Assembly: GCA_964649415.1 (NCBI GenBank)
Contig: CAZYSK010000083.1
Location: 1 to 25,028, forward strand
Source: CAZYSK01 sp964649415
Lineage (GTDB): Bacteria > Chloroflexota > Anaerolineae > B4-G1
Reading direction: 5' to 3'
DNA length: 25,028 nt
Below, in pieces: positions 1-8,900 of the stretch. Numbering within the stretch: the stretch's first letter is position 1; each line of letters starts with the position of its first letter. Under the pieces are notes generated by a model, which was not told where the DNA came from, did no database searches, and worked only from the letters and a program-made list of their open reading frames with translations. A program made the position numbers and the translations under genes.

Positions 1-263
1 TGGGACCGCGAGCATCCCTGCTCGCTCCCCATGCGGCCAAGATGGCCGCGATCCGTGGCTGGGACCGCGAGCATCCCTGCTCGCTCCCCATGCGGCCAAG
101 ATGGCCGCGATCCGTGGCTGGGACCGCGAGCATCCCTGCTCGCTCCCCATGCGGCCAAGATGGCCGCGATCCGTGGCTGGGACCGCGAGCATCCCTGCTC
201 GCTCCCCATGCGGCCAAGATGGCCGCGATCCGTGGCTGGGACCGTGAGCATCCTTGCTCGCTC
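1..263. repeat. 59-bp tandem array of paired hairpins (4 full copies plus a partial)
   Basis: Copies start at 1, 60, 119 and 178 with no difference that I can see. A partial, slightly diverged copy starts at 237. Each unit contains two hairpins of the same family in opposite orientation. In the first copy a minus-oriented one lies at 3-25 (tail GGACC, stem GCGAGCA/TGCTCGC) and a plus-oriented one at 33-54 (stem GCGGCCA/TGGCCGC, tail GATCC), so the tails point outward. The array touches the window edge and may extend beyond it. Open frames crossing it are repeat translations and not genes. Related hairpins recur inside the membrane-protein genes downstream. Confidence 0.93.
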
Positions 264-350
264 TTCCGGCAACCAGGAACCGTGGAACCGGCAACCACCG
301 CGCGACGTCTTACATGCACGATCAGACTATCAATCTACAGGAGGCACGTT

Positions 351-845
351 GTGAAGACACGTAGCGTTGCTATCACCCTGCCAGCGCTGGCGCTGGCATT
401 TGCACTGACGCTGGCGGCCTGCGGGCCCGCCGCCGGGCCGACTCACGAGAGCGGCACCCTGCCGCCCCCACCCACCCCCGCGGACGAGACCGACACCCCC
501 GCGCCGGCACATTCCACGCGGGATGACAGCCCCCTGGCCCAACCGGGGCTGAGCCCGATCTCGCCTCTGCCCGTCCGGCCGGGGCAGACCGTGGCCACCG
601 ATGCCGCGGCCTACCTGGCGGCAGAACTAGGCATCTCGCCAGACGAGGTGACTATCCTCTCAGCCGAGGAAGTCGATTGGCCGGACGCCAGCCTGGGCTG
701 TCCCGAGCCAGGCATGATGTACGCCCAGGTCATCACGCCCGGCTACCGCTTCACCCTGCGAGCCGGGGAAGAGACGTACGAGGTCCACACCGATTACACG
801 GGAGAGAACATGGTCGTGTGCTCGCCGGGTTCGGGTGAGCCGTAG
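351..845 (+). CDS. Small secreted lipoprotein with a conserved C-terminal domain
   Basis: A 164-residue protein of unknown function, probably anchored in the membrane outer face by a lipid. The GTG start at 351 follows a clear ribosome site (AGGAGG at 339-344). An upstream extension would only translate the hairpin array. Residues 1-24 form a lipoprotein signal: basic start, hydrophobic core, lipobox LAAC with the acylated Cys at 24. Residues about 25-80 are a Pro/Thr-rich linker. The C-terminal part (about 83-160) contains DWPDASLGCPEPGMMYAQV and ends near VVC. I know this type from small lipoproteins of Chloroflexota and cyanobacteria but cannot assign a function. It stands alone, with about 70 bp of non-repeat DNA upstream and no strong promoter recognised there. 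Confidence 0.85.
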   Translation: MKTRSVAITLPALALAFALTLAACGPAAGPTHESGTLPPPPTPADETDTPAPAHSTRDDSPLAQPGLSPISPLPVRPGQTVATDAAAYLAAELGISPDEVTILSAEEVDWPDASLGCPEPGMMYAQVITPGYRFTLRAGEETYEVHTDYTGENMVVCSPGSGEP

Positions 846-916
846 CACAGTACAGGTACAAGCACAACGCGACAGACTGGCCTAAAGAACGGTGTGCGAT
901 TGCGCGGCTTCTAACG

Positions 917-945
917 TTGACTGGTATACCCAGAGATGTTATACT
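917..945 (+). promoter_or_regulatory. Sigma70-type promoter with GTATAC sites
   Basis: TTGACT at 917-922 and TATACT at 940-945 are separated by 17 bp, close to the housekeeping consensus. GTATAC hexamers lie inside the spacer (924-929), just after the -10 (949-954) and just before the next start codon (1087-1092). A GGCA-AAA-TGCC dyad lies at 1059-1069. The leader to the ATG at 1104 would be about 150 nt. The hexamers may be operators for the ribbon-helix-helix protein encoded next, which is inference. The remainder of 846-1103 holds nothing else that I recognise. Confidence 0.6.
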
Positions 946-1103
946 TACGTATACGCTGAGTAGACAACAGATGCTGCCAGTGCCGATGTCGACCGCAGAC
1001 GATCAGACAGACGGTCGGGCACCGGCTGATGTCCGCGTGAACTCTGACTTGACAACTTGGCAAAATGCCGAACGGCAGGATACAAAGTATACGGGCAAGG
1101 GGT

Positions 1104-1670
1104 ATGAAACGTGCAATCAGTGTATCCGAACACGTGTACGTAGCTCTGCAGCGCCGGGCTGAGCGCAGCCGCCAGTCGCCGAGCACGCTGGCTGAGAACT
1201 GGCTCAGGCAGCACCTGGGCTTGGATCAGTACCACGGCCTGGAATGGCGCCAGGGGCCGGGGGGCTGGCGCGTTGGCATCGAGGGCACGGCCATTGACGT
1301 CTATGTCGTCGTCGGCTATTCCCAGGCAGGCTACAGTCCCCAGGAAATCGCCAGCGAAATGCTTCCGCGGCTATCGCTGGACCAGGTACGCACAGCTCTG
1401 CGCTACTACGCGGACTATCCCGACGAGATCGAGCGTACGCTGACCCACAGTGAGACAGAGATCTCAAAGGCCCGGCTGTATCGCACCGTGGGGCCAGAGG
1501 CCTATCGGCGGTTGACAGGTCTCTTGGAACAGCCTCGTATCATCCAGGAAGATCGCGCCCAATACGAACACGAGTCAGACATCACGATGGACCGACAACA
1601 GCAGCGTCCACAATGCATCGACCATCAGCACACCCAGCAAATCCCGACCCCACAACGCAGGCCCCGCTGA
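1104..1670 (+). CDS. RHH / DUF433 antitoxin-like protein
   Basis: A 188-residue protein, probably DNA-binding. Residues 1-40 (MKRAISVSEHVYVALQRRAE and on) look like a ribbon-helix-helix or AbrB-like antitoxin start. Residues about 57-112 match the DUF433 pattern (an EGT-x-IDVY strand, then AGYSPQEIA and LSLDQVRTALRYY helices), the domain seen in VapB45-type antitoxins. The ATG at 1104 is preferred to one 13 codons upstream because it begins the domain and follows an AGGGG stretch. The tail is polar (Gln/His-rich) and overlaps the start of surE by 58 nt. No toxin partner (PIN or DUF5615) lies beside it, so it may be an orphan regulator. The family assignment is fairly good; the role is inferred. 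Confidence 0.75.
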   Translation: MKRAISVSEHVYVALQRRAERSRQSPSTLAENWLRQHLGLDQYHGLEWRQGPGGWRVGIEGTAIDVYVVVGYSQAGYSPQEIASEMLPRLSLDQVRTALRYYADYPDEIERTLTHSETEISKARLYRTVGPEAYRRLTGLLEQPRIIQEDRAQYEHESDITMDRQQQRPQCIDHQHTQQIPTPQRRPR

Positions 1671-2512
1671 TCCTGGTCACCAACGACGACGGCATCGCGT
1701 CGCCCGGGCTGCGGGCCACGGTGCGCGCGGCGCAGCCGCTGGGCGAGGTCCTCGTCGTCGCGCCGGCACGGCAGTCGTCGGGCGCAAGCCGGAGCGTGCC
1801 ACTGGGGCCGCAGGCATACGTCCCCCACCGCGCCGTGGCACTGGACGGATATCCGGCAGTCACGGCCTACCAGGTGGACGCACCCCCGGCCGTGGCCGCG
1901 CTGTACGGCACGCTCAAGCTGGCTCCGCGCCGGCCCGCGCTGCTCATCTCCGGCATCAACTACGGCGAGAACCTGGGCAGCGACGTGACGATCTCGGGCA
2001 CGGTCGGCGCGGCGCTCCAGGGGGCCGCGCTCGGGATCCCCAGCCTGGCCGTCTCGCTCCAGACACCCAAGGAGACGCACGTCCACCCCACTGATGACGT
2101 GGACTTCGACGCCGCAATCCACTTCACGCGCCAGTTCGCCCGGTGGGTGTTGCATGTGACGCTGCCCTTCGACGTGGACGTGCTCAAGATCGACATACCC
2201 GCCGACGCCACGCCGGACACGCCCTGGCGCTTGACGCGCGTGTCGCGCCAGGCATACTTCGTCGACGTCCCGAGCCCGTCGCAGGGGACCGGCCCGGAAG
2301 ATATGGCAGGCTCTGAGCATACTGCCGGCCTCGGGGACGGCGTCCTGGACTACGAGCCTCTCCCGCATCCCGAGCGGACCGAGCGCGACTCCGACATCTA
2401 CGCCCTGGCGGTGGACCACGTGGTCTCCGTAGCCCCCGTGAGCCTCGACGTCACCTCACGGACGGACTTCGGGGAGATCGAGGCGCTGCTGCGCGGTCCG
2501 GCGGCACGTTGA
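1613..2512 (+). CDS. surE: 5'/3'-nucleotidase SurE
   Basis: Survival protein E, a metal-dependent nucleotidase that removes phosphate from nucleoside 5'- and 3'-monophosphates in the cytoplasm. It is 299 residues, slightly longer than typical (about 250). Diagnostic motifs are ILVTNDDGIASPGL near residue 20 with the metal-binding NDD at 24-26, RQSSGASRSVPL near 53, and SGINYGENLGSDVTISGTVG near 113-131 with the metal-binding Asn at 116. The C-terminal DSDIYAL stretch is also typical. ATG 1613 is the only ATG before the first motif. It has no good ribosome site and lies inside the preceding gene, so translation may be coupled, or a later non-ATG codon near 1668 may be used. The stop lies in a 16-bp sequence that is repeated after the following minisatellite. 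Confidence 0.93.
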   Translation: MHRPSAHPANPDPTTQAPLILVTNDDGIASPGLRATVRAAQPLGEVLVVAPARQSSGASRSVPLGPQAYVPHRAVALDGYPAVTAYQVDAPPAVAALYGTLKLAPRRPALLISGINYGENLGSDVTISGTVGAALQGAALGIPSLAVSLQTPKETHVHPTDDVDFDAAIHFTRQFARWVLHVTLPFDVDVLKIDIPADATPDTPWRLTRVSRQAYFVDVPSPSQGTGPEDMAGSEHTAGLGDGVLDYEPLPHPERTERDSDIYALAVDHVVSVAPVSLDVTSRTDFGEIEALLRGPAAR

Positions 2513-2519
2513 CCCGTTA

Positions 2520-2600
2520 GGGTGATGGGGTGGTAGGGTGGTAGGGTGGTACATTGGTAGGTTGGTAAATTGGTAGACTGGTAGGTTGGTGGGGTGTGCA
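2520..2600. repeat. Octamer minisatellite (TTGGTAGG-type), locus 1
   Basis: About 80 bp of imperfect 8-bp units of the form YTGGTARR, starting with a G-rich GGTGGTAGG phase. It sits between two copies of a CACGTTGACC-S-GTTAGGGT sequence (2505-2523 and 2602-2620). The second copy supplies the -35 of the promoter for the glycosyltransferase cluster. The reverse strand reads as TNLPTYQ-like peptides, which are artefacts. The same octamers occur at 5863-5949 and 21855-21903. Confidence 0.9.
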
Positions 2601-2605
2601 ACACG

Positions 2606-2633
2606 TTGACCGGTTAGGGTGGTGTGATATAAT
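2606..2633 (+). promoter_or_regulatory. Strong sigma70-type promoter for the glycosyltransferase cluster
   Basis: TTGACC at 2606-2611 and a perfect TATAAT at 2628-2633 are separated by 16 bp. Transcription would start near 2640, giving a leader of about 115 nt to the ATG at 2756. The first transcribed bases would include CGGATGC at 2636-2642, which can pair with GCATCCG at 2662-2668. The duplicated -35 region at 2505 has no -10 element. This is the best promoter candidate for the 19-kb cluster. Confidence 0.65.
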
Positions 2634-2673
2634 GGCGGATGCAGGCACGCGGCGCATGTAGGCATCCGGTGGT

Positions 2674-2715
2674 GCGTCACGGCACTCCGGCAGACCTGCG
2701 TGCCTCACTACGAAC
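2674..2715 (+). repeat. Right-half fragment of the RAYT-associated repeat
   Basis: This stretch matches the right half of the repeat units flanking the transposase at 24063-24656: CGGCACTCCGGCAGACCTGC followed by GTGCCTCACTACGAAC. The left half with the GTTCGTAGTGAG arm is missing. It lies in the presumed leader of the GT2 gene, about 21 kb from the transposase, and shows that the repeat has spread within this region. Confidence 0.85.
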
Positions 2716-2755
2716 TCAATGCGTGGTGCGTCATAGAGCTCGGTGTTGGTACCCA

Positions 2756-3781
2756 ATGAAGACAAGCAACCCCTCCCTAGACCTATCCATCGTGCTGCCG
2801 GTGTATAATGAGGCCGGCTCCCTGCCCAGCTTGATACCGGAACTTACAGCCGCGCTACGGCCGCTGGGCCGCAGCTACGAGATCATCGCCGTCGATGACG
2901 GCAGTTCCGACGACAGCCTGGCCGTCCTGCGTCGCCTGCAGGAGCAGGAGCCCCGCCTGCGCATCATCCAGTTTCGCCGCAACTTCGGCCAGACCGCGGG
3001 CTTCTCGGCCGGATTCGACTACGCCCAGGGCGAGATCATCGTCACGCTGGACGCCGACGGCCAGAACGACCCGGCCGACATCCCGCGCCTGCTGGAGAAG
3101 ATGGCGGAAGGGGACTACGACATGGTGAGTGGGTGGCGGCAGAACCGCAAGGAGCCCTTCCTGACGCGCAAGCTGCCGTCGATGATCGCCAACTGGCTCA
3201 TCGCCAACGCCAGCGACGTACGCCTGCACGACCGGGGCTGCTCGCTCAAGGCTTACCGCCGCGACCTGGTCAAGCAGATCAACCTCTATGGCGAACTGCA
3301 TCGCTTCCTCCCGGAGATGGCGAGCCTGATCGGCGCGCGCGTGGCCGAGGTGCCGGTCAAGGACCGGCCACGCAAGGCCGGGCGTTCCAAGTACGGCGCG
3401 CTCTCGCGCACCCCGCGCGTGATCCTCGACCTGATCACGGTATCTTTCCTGCTCAGCTATTCCAGCCGCCCGATGCAGCTCTTTGGCACGGTGGGCATGG
3501 CGAGCAGCGGGCTAGGTGGCGCGATCCTCCTATATCTCTTGGGCGCGAAGGCCGTCAACGGCCTGCTCTATGGACCGGAGGGATACCGGGCTTACACCAT
3601 CGGCACCAGCCCGTGGCTGACGCTTTCCGTGCTGCTGATCGTGCTGGGCGCTCAGTTCCTGATGATGGGACTGCTGGGCGAGATCATGACCCGCACGTAC
3701 CACGAAGCGCAGGGCAAGCCCATCTACGCGGTGCGCCACGTGTTCGAGGCCTCGGACCGGGAAGTCGGAGAGGAAGGGTGA
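2756..3781 (+). CDS. GT2 polyprenyl-phosphate glycosyltransferase (DPM1/GtrB/ArnC-like)
   Basis: A 341-residue family 2 glycosyltransferase expected to move a sugar from a nucleotide donor to a polyprenyl phosphate at the cytoplasmic membrane face. The GT-A fold starts at once (LSIVLPVYNEAGSLPSLIPE, residues 10-29). VDDGSSDDS lies at 46-54, RRNFGQTAGFSAGFDYA at 74-90, and the metal-binding DxD in LDADGQNDP at 98-106. Two hydrophobic C-terminal segments (about 225-310) anchor it, as in GtrB and ArnC. ATG 2756 is chosen because the fold begins shortly after; the upstream frame only translates repeat DNA. No clear ribosome site is visible. The stop overlaps the GTG start of the next gene. The sugar cannot be told from sequence. 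Confidence 0.92.
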   Translation: MKTSNPSLDLSIVLPVYNEAGSLPSLIPELTAALRPLGRSYEIIAVDDGSSDDSLAVLRRLQEQEPRLRIIQFRRNFGQTAGFSAGFDYAQGEIIVTLDADGQNDPADIPRLLEKMAEGDYDMVSGWRQNRKEPFLTRKLPSMIANWLIANASDVRLHDRGCSLKAYRRDLVKQINLYGELHRFLPEMASLIGARVAEVPVKDRPRKAGRSKYGALSRTPRVILDLITVSFLLSYSSRPMQLFGTVGMASSGLGGAILLYLLGAKAVNGLLYGPEGYRAYTIGTSPWLTLSVLLIVLGAQFLMMGLLGEIMTRTYHEAQGKPIYAVRHVFEASDREVGEEG

Positions 3782-5859
3782 GCCGCGTCGCCATTCCACT
3801 ACAGGGGGATCCGGAGAAACGTCGCCTCTGGTGGAAGCAGTATCATACCTGGGTGGGAGTCGTCGCCAGCGGCCTGCTGGTAGCCGTGTGCTATGGGTTC
3901 TCCTTGCAACTGCCCTTCTTCTTCGACGATTTGCCCATCATGACGTGGCTGAACCTCCACGGCTGGCCGGACATCTGGGCCCACTCGAGCGAAAACGCCT
4001 ACTACCGCCCGCTGGCGTTCACGGTGTACAAACTGGGCGATCTCTTCCCCCTGGGAACGCGCCAGGTCGTGCTGCGCTCGGTGAACCTGGCGATCCACTG
4101 GCTGAACGCCGTGCTGATCATGCAACTGGTCAAGCTCTGCGGCAAGGGCTCCGTACAGGCCGTGCTGGCGGCGATGCTGTCCGTCGTGTTCCCCTTCGTC
4201 TACCTGGCGGTGCCGTGGATTACGGCGCTCTCCCACCCCATGGTGATCGCGTTGACGCTGGTGGCCGCGTACGGCGCGCTCAGGGCCGAGCGGGACAGTG
4301 CGGACACTGACCATGCGTCCGCGGCAGACCCTAAAGGTTTCAGAAAACCTTTAGGGTCTTCTGATGGTGGTGCGTCCAGGGCCGCGTGGTGGGGGCTGAG
4401 CCTCTTGGCGACGGCGCTGGCCCCCTTCGCCCACGAGAGCGGCCCGATATGCAGCGTCATCGTCGGTGGCTGGGTGATCATCCGGAGCGTCATCCCCCCT
4501 CAAGGGACGCCGTTCCGATGGCGCGCGAAGCGGACCGCGCTGGCAGGCGTCATCCTGGGCGTGCTGCTCAACGTCGGGGGCGTACTGGTGCGCAGCTACG
4601 TGCCGGGCGTGGGAGACATGCAACTGGCCGGGCTCCGCGAGTGGCCCCAGAGCACGGTATATTTCCTGCACGGGCTGGTGTACCCGGTGGCCCCGGTGAT
4701 CGGCTGGCTGGTCAACCACCATGGCGCCCACGACCTGACACTGGTCAAGATCGCCACGGCAGGTCTGGGTCTCCTGCTGGCCGGGCTGACGCGCCGAAGC
4801 CGGGACTGGCGCTATGTCGCGTGTGCCCTGTGGTGGTGGGCATGCGGGGCCGTGCCGGCGGCCGTGTCGCTTCGGTTCAACTACCTGTACATCTCGCCGC
4901 GCCTGCACGCCCTGTCGTCGGCCGGCGTCGTGATGCTGTGGGCCTACATCATCTTCGAGCTGGGCCGGCTGGCGCGCCGGGCAACGCTGCGACACCTGGT
5001 GTGGGGGCTGCTGGCCGCAGCCATCGTGGTGCAGAACAGCGCCTTCCTGGCCCGGCAGCGTGCGCTGTTCACGTCGCTCAACCACGTGTACCAGGAAGTC
5101 CTGGAGGCAGCGGCGGACGCGGACAACGCGCCACTGGGTTTCGTGAACGTCCCAGACGCGCTGGCGTGGCGGGAGAAGACATACGCGCTGGTTCAGGAAA
5201 ACGTCATTTTCGTCCCCTGGTACTCGGGCACGGGGGAATTCATCGAGGTGAACCAGGGATGGCGGCCATCGGACACGGTGAGGTTCACGCCGGTCCTTCA
5301 GGACACAGAGCAGGTGTTCGGATCGCAGGGCCAGGGACTCGATTGGGAGCAGATGCGCCAGTTTGCCACGGAACACCGCACGGTCTGGCTGGCGCGGTAC
5401 GAGGGCGAGCGATTCGTGCTGAATCAGGTCGGGACGGTCGCGCCAGACAGCCCTGCATCCACCGAGGAGCCGCTGGTCCGTTTCGAAGGCGGGCCGGTGA
5501 TCGAGTCTGCGTCGGTCCGGGAACTGCCGGACGGACGGTGGGCACTCGCCCTCACGTGGTACGCGCCGAGGGCGGGGGACTTGGACGTATTCGTCCACGT
5601 GCGCGACGCCAGCGGCAACGTAGTCGCGCAGGCAGACGGCCCGGCGTTGGGCGGGATGGTGCCGATGTGGATCTGGCAGCCCGGCGACCGCGTCCACGAC
5701 ATACGCCACTTCGCACTGCCTGGGGCCAGTTCACCCACCGAGGCCGGACCGTACACGGTGCAGGTCGGCCTGTACGATGACACCGGACGGTCCCCTGCAT
5801 TCATGGACGGCCACCGCTGCGCAGAGGACGCAGCGCCCGTGGCGACGTTGGTCCCGTGA
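3778..5859 (+). CDS. Multi-pass GT-C-like membrane protein with one C-terminal beta module
   Basis: A 693-residue polytopic membrane protein starting with GTG at 3778, overlapping the GT2 stop, with GAGAGGAAG as ribosome site. A longer upstream frame is a shadow of the GT2 gene. After the first helix comes FFFDDLPIM (residues 47-55) and YYRPLAFTVYKL (75-86). This resembles the first outer loop of GT-C enzymes of the TMTC/PMT kind, where the acidic pair is catalytic, so a lipid-sugar-dependent glycosyltransferase is likely but not proven. About ten hydrophobic segments run to residue 430. The C-terminal part is soluble, and from about 566 it forms the beta module shared with the proteins downstream. 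Residues about 174-200 translate inserted palindromic repeats. The next gene follows after a minisatellite. Confidence 0.85.
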   Translation: MSRVAIPLQGDPEKRRLWWKQYHTWVGVVASGLLVAVCYGFSLQLPFFFDDLPIMTWLNLHGWPDIWAHSSENAYYRPLAFTVYKLGDLFPLGTRQVVLRSVNLAIHWLNAVLIMQLVKLCGKGSVQAVLAAMLSVVFPFVYLAVPWITALSHPMVIALTLVAAYGALRAERDSADTDHASAADPKGFRKPLGSSDGGASRAAWWGLSLLATALAPFAHESGPICSVIVGGWVIIRSVIPPQGTPFRWRAKRTALAGVILGVLLNVGGVLVRSYVPGVGDMQLAGLREWPQSTVYFLHGLVYPVAPVIGWLVNHHGAHDLTLVKIATAGLGLLLAGLTRRSRDWRYVACALWWWACGAVPAAVSLRFNYLYISPRLHALSSAGVVMLWAYIIFELGRLARRATLRHLVWGLLAAAIVVQNSAFLARQRALFTSLNHVYQEVLEAAADADNAPLGFVNVPDALAWREKTYALVQENVIFVPWYSGTGEFIEVNQGWRPSDTVRFTPVLQDTEQVFGSQGQGLDWEQMRQFATEHRTVWLARYEGERFVLNQVGTVAPDSPASTEEPLVRFEGGPVIESASVRELPDGRWALALTWYAPRAGDLDVFVHVRDASGNVVAQADGPALGGMVPMWIWQPGDRVHDIRHFALPGASSPTEAGPYTVQVGLYDDTGRSPAFMDGHRCAEDAAPVATLVP
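4300..4358. repeat. Two palindromic repeats inserted in frame
   Basis: First, GCGGAC (4300-4305) pairs with GTCCGC (4317-4322) around a loop containing CTGACCATG. This matches elements at 12599, 13694 and 21324. Second, a perfect 14-bp stem, GACCCTAAAGGTTT (4327-4340) with AAACCTTTAGGGTC (4345-4358), encloses a CAGA loop. They are read as SADTDHASA and DPKGFRKPLGSS in a loop between two membrane helices. The T/A-rich second hairpin differs strongly in base composition from the surrounding gene. Confidence 0.9.
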
Positions 5860-5862
5860 ACC

Positions 5863-5949
5863 TTGGTAGATTGGTAGGTTGGTAGGTTGGTAGACTGGTA
5901 GGTTGGTAGATTGGCAAATTGGTAAATTGGTAGATTGGTAGATTGGTGG
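5863..5949. repeat. Octamer minisatellite, locus 2
   Basis: About eleven imperfect 8-bp units of the YTGGTARR type fill the whole gap between the stop at 5859 and the next start at 5958. No ribosome site or promoter is visible inside. The array therefore forms the entire leader between two genes of the cluster. Confidence 0.92.
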
Positions 5950-5957
5950 ACTTGCCG

Positions 5958-8900
5958 ATGAGGGAATCTGTGGCCAGGTCACATTGGGCTGCTCGACTGC
6001 GGCCGCTGGCCGGTTGGCTGCTGCTGCTCGTGGCGGCACTGCCGGCGGTCCAGCCGCTCCTGAAGGGCGCGCTGCCGTGGAGCGCCGACGGGCTGTTGCA
6101 CTTCCACCGCCTGGGCCAGCTTGACCGCGCCCTGGGCGCCGCGCTGCGTCAGGGCACGCTCTACCCGCGCTGGGCGCCGGACATGGGCCTGGGCTATGGC
6201 TTCCCGCTGTTCAACTACTACGCCCCGCTGAGCTACTACCTGGCGGAACCGCTGCACCTGCTCGGCCTGAGCACGCAGAACGCGCTCCTGGCGGCCTTCG
6301 TGCTGGCGACCTTCGCCGCTTGCATCGGCGCCTACCTGTGCGCGCGCGACCTGTTCGGCCCTCAGGCCGGGTTCATCGCCGCCCTGGCCTACGTCTACGC
6401 TCCCTACAACCTGTACAACGTGGTGCACCGGGGCGCGCTGGCGGAGGCGTGGGGACTGGCATGGCTGCCCTTCACGTTGTGGGCTCTGAGACGCACAATC
6501 TTGCCGCCAAGATGGCGGCGGTCCGGCGGGGCCTTGCCACCGGGGTCGCAGCGGTCCGGCACAGTCGTGCCGCGAGGATGGCGGCGGTCCAAGGGCGGCC
6601 ACGCCGGCACGAATCTGCTGCTCACCAGCCTGTTCTACGCGGCGCTGATGCTGACGCACAACATCCTGGCGCTGGTGTCCACGCCCATCCTCGTCCTGTA
6701 CGCCGTCTTTCTCTGGGGGTTCCACGGTCGAGGTCGCCGGCGCGCGCTGCTGCTGGGCGGAGCGCTGGCACTGGGGCTGGGATTGACCGCTTTCTTCTGG
6801 GTCCCGGCGCTGCTCGAGATGGATTACGTCCAGATCCATCAACTCTACGCGCCGGCCGACCTGGACTACCACAACAACTTCACCAGCCTGGCCCAACTGC
6901 TCGCCGCGCCCCGGGCGATGGACCCGGCGCTCATCAACCCGCCGATCCCGCGCAGCATCGGCTGGCCCCAGTTGGCGCTGGCCGTCTTCGCGCTGCTCAG
7001 CCTGCGCCGCACCCCGGGCCGGGAGGCCCGCCTGCACCTCGCGCTGCTCAGCCTGGGACTGCTCGCGTTCACCGTGCTGATGCTGCCGTGCTCGGTCGGC
7101 GTATGGGAGCGGGTGCCCCTCCTGCGCTTCGTCCAGTTTCCCTGGCGCTTCCTGGGACCCGCGGGGCTATTCCTGGCTATCCTGGCCGGGGCGGGGGCCG
7201 CCAGCCTGCCCGGCGCGGATCGCGTCCGCCTGCCCGCCACCGGGGCGCTGATCACCATATTCGCTTTAACCTGGCTGTTCCCGCACTTCTACCCGCCGCA
7301 GGCGGACCCCACGCCGTCCGGCCTGATTGCCTTCGAGCAGGACACGGGCGCGCTGGGCACCACCTCGGCCGGCGATTACCTGCCCGTCTGGGTACAACGC
7401 CTGCCGCCGGCAGATAGCCTCGTGCCGGCGTACCAGGAGGCCGGTCCAGAGGCGGTCATCCCGCGCCTGGATCCCAGCAGCCTTCCCGCCGGCGCCGAGG
7501 TCTTGGAGGCGGACTACGACCTGACGCGCGCCGACCTGGTGCTGGACGCGCCGTCCAGCTTCACGGTCGTCTTCAACTGGTACTTCTTCCCCGGTTGGTG
7601 GGGCTGGCTGGACGGCCAGCGGCTGGAACTGCGGCCGGTGGGCGAGCACGGCCTGGTCGGGGCCGACGTGCCCGCCGGTCACCACCATCTGAGCATCCGC
7701 TTCGGCGACACGCCCCTGCGCCGCTGGGCATCCCTCGCATCCATCGCCAGCCTGGCCGCTCTGCTCATCACCGCCCTGTTCTGCCCAGCCAACCTCCCCA
7801 GAAACCGGGTTTTCCGGAAAAAACCCGGTTTCGTTCTCCAACCTCCAGTCTCCTCTCTCCTCCCCGCCGCCCTCATCGCCGTGATTCTCTTCGGCTTCAA
7901 GGCCGGCTACCTGGATCAGCACGAAAGCGTGTTCCGCCGCTCCCGCTTCGATGGCGAGAGCGTCGAGGGCGTCCAGGTTCCACTGCGAGTCAACTTCGAC
8001 GGCCAGATGTCGCTGATGGGCTACGACCTCGACGCATCGCCCGGCCGGGGTGAATCGCAGGATACGTGCACCGTCAAGGGGGACGGACTGGTCGAACTGG
8101 CCCTGTACTGGCGCGCCCTGCAGCCGCTCGACGGGGACTACAGCATCGCCGCCCACTTGGTAGACGAGGAAGGCTGGCGCCACGGCCAGGAAGACAGCCA
8201 GCACCCGGCAGGCTACCCCACGTCGCGCTGGGACACGGCCACCTACGCGCGCGACGTCCACCGGCTGGCGGTCTGGCCGGGCACGCCGCCCGGCGCGTAC
8301 ACGCTCCTGGCCAGCGTCTACGACGTGCGCACCGGCCAGAGCCTCGACGTGCGCGACGCCAGCGGCGTCCCCATCGGCACCACCTATTCGCTCGCCTCCG
8401 TCCAGGTGACCCGCCCATCTCATCCCCCCGACCCCGACAGCCTGGACATCGCCCATCCCATCCAGGCCGACCTGGGCGGAGGGCTGCGCCTCCTGGGCCT
8501 CGATCCACCGCCCACCAAAGCCAACGCTGGCGACCTGCTCCCCCTCACCCTGTTCTGGCAGGCCACAGACGCGCCCGCCGACGACTACTCCGTCCGCCTC
8601 TTCCTCGCCGCCCCCGACGGCACGGAGGTCACCCAAGCGCCCGGCCTCCAACCTCCAACGGACCGCCGGCATCCTGCCGGCATTCCCACCTCCGCCTGGC
8701 TCCCCGGCGACGTCTTCCGCGACGGCCACCGCTTCCTCGTCCCCGCCGCCACGCCCGACGGCACCTACTCCCTGCGCATGGAACTGCTTGACCCATCCGG
8801 CCTGCCGCTGGCACCCGCCGCCTCACTCATCGACGTCCGCGTCCACGCGCCCGAGCGAACCTTCGACTCGCCCGCGGCCCAGTATCCGCTGTCGGCCACA

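Noticed and set aside
1..263. CRISPR array
   Set aside because: The 59-bp units are directly adjacent and identical with no unique spacers, and each contains two hairpins. No cas genes are present.
42..350. N-terminal extension of the lipoprotein gene through the 59-bp array
   Set aside because: It would translate the repeat and bury the lipoprotein signal. GTG 351 has a good ribosome site and starts the signal peptide.
1049..1077. Second promoter with TTGACA at 1049-1054
   Set aside because: No -10 box at acceptable spacing follows; the nearest TACAAA is 26 bp away.
2398..2680. Small minus-strand proteins rich in TNLPTYQ
   Set aside because: These are translations of the octamer minisatellite and recur at 5863 and 21855 for the same reason.
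3133..3777. Upstream extension of the membrane protein that starts at 3778
   Set aside because: It overlaps the well-supported GT2 gene in another frame, and the sequence is low-complexity Arg/Pro/Gly typical of a shadow. GTG 3778 has a ribosome site and a normal stop/start overlap.
7801..7832. Intrinsic terminator
   Set aside because: A strong hairpin, but the T-run is part of the stem and no U-tract follows. It lies in the middle of an open coding region, as do the copies at 17739 and 19257.
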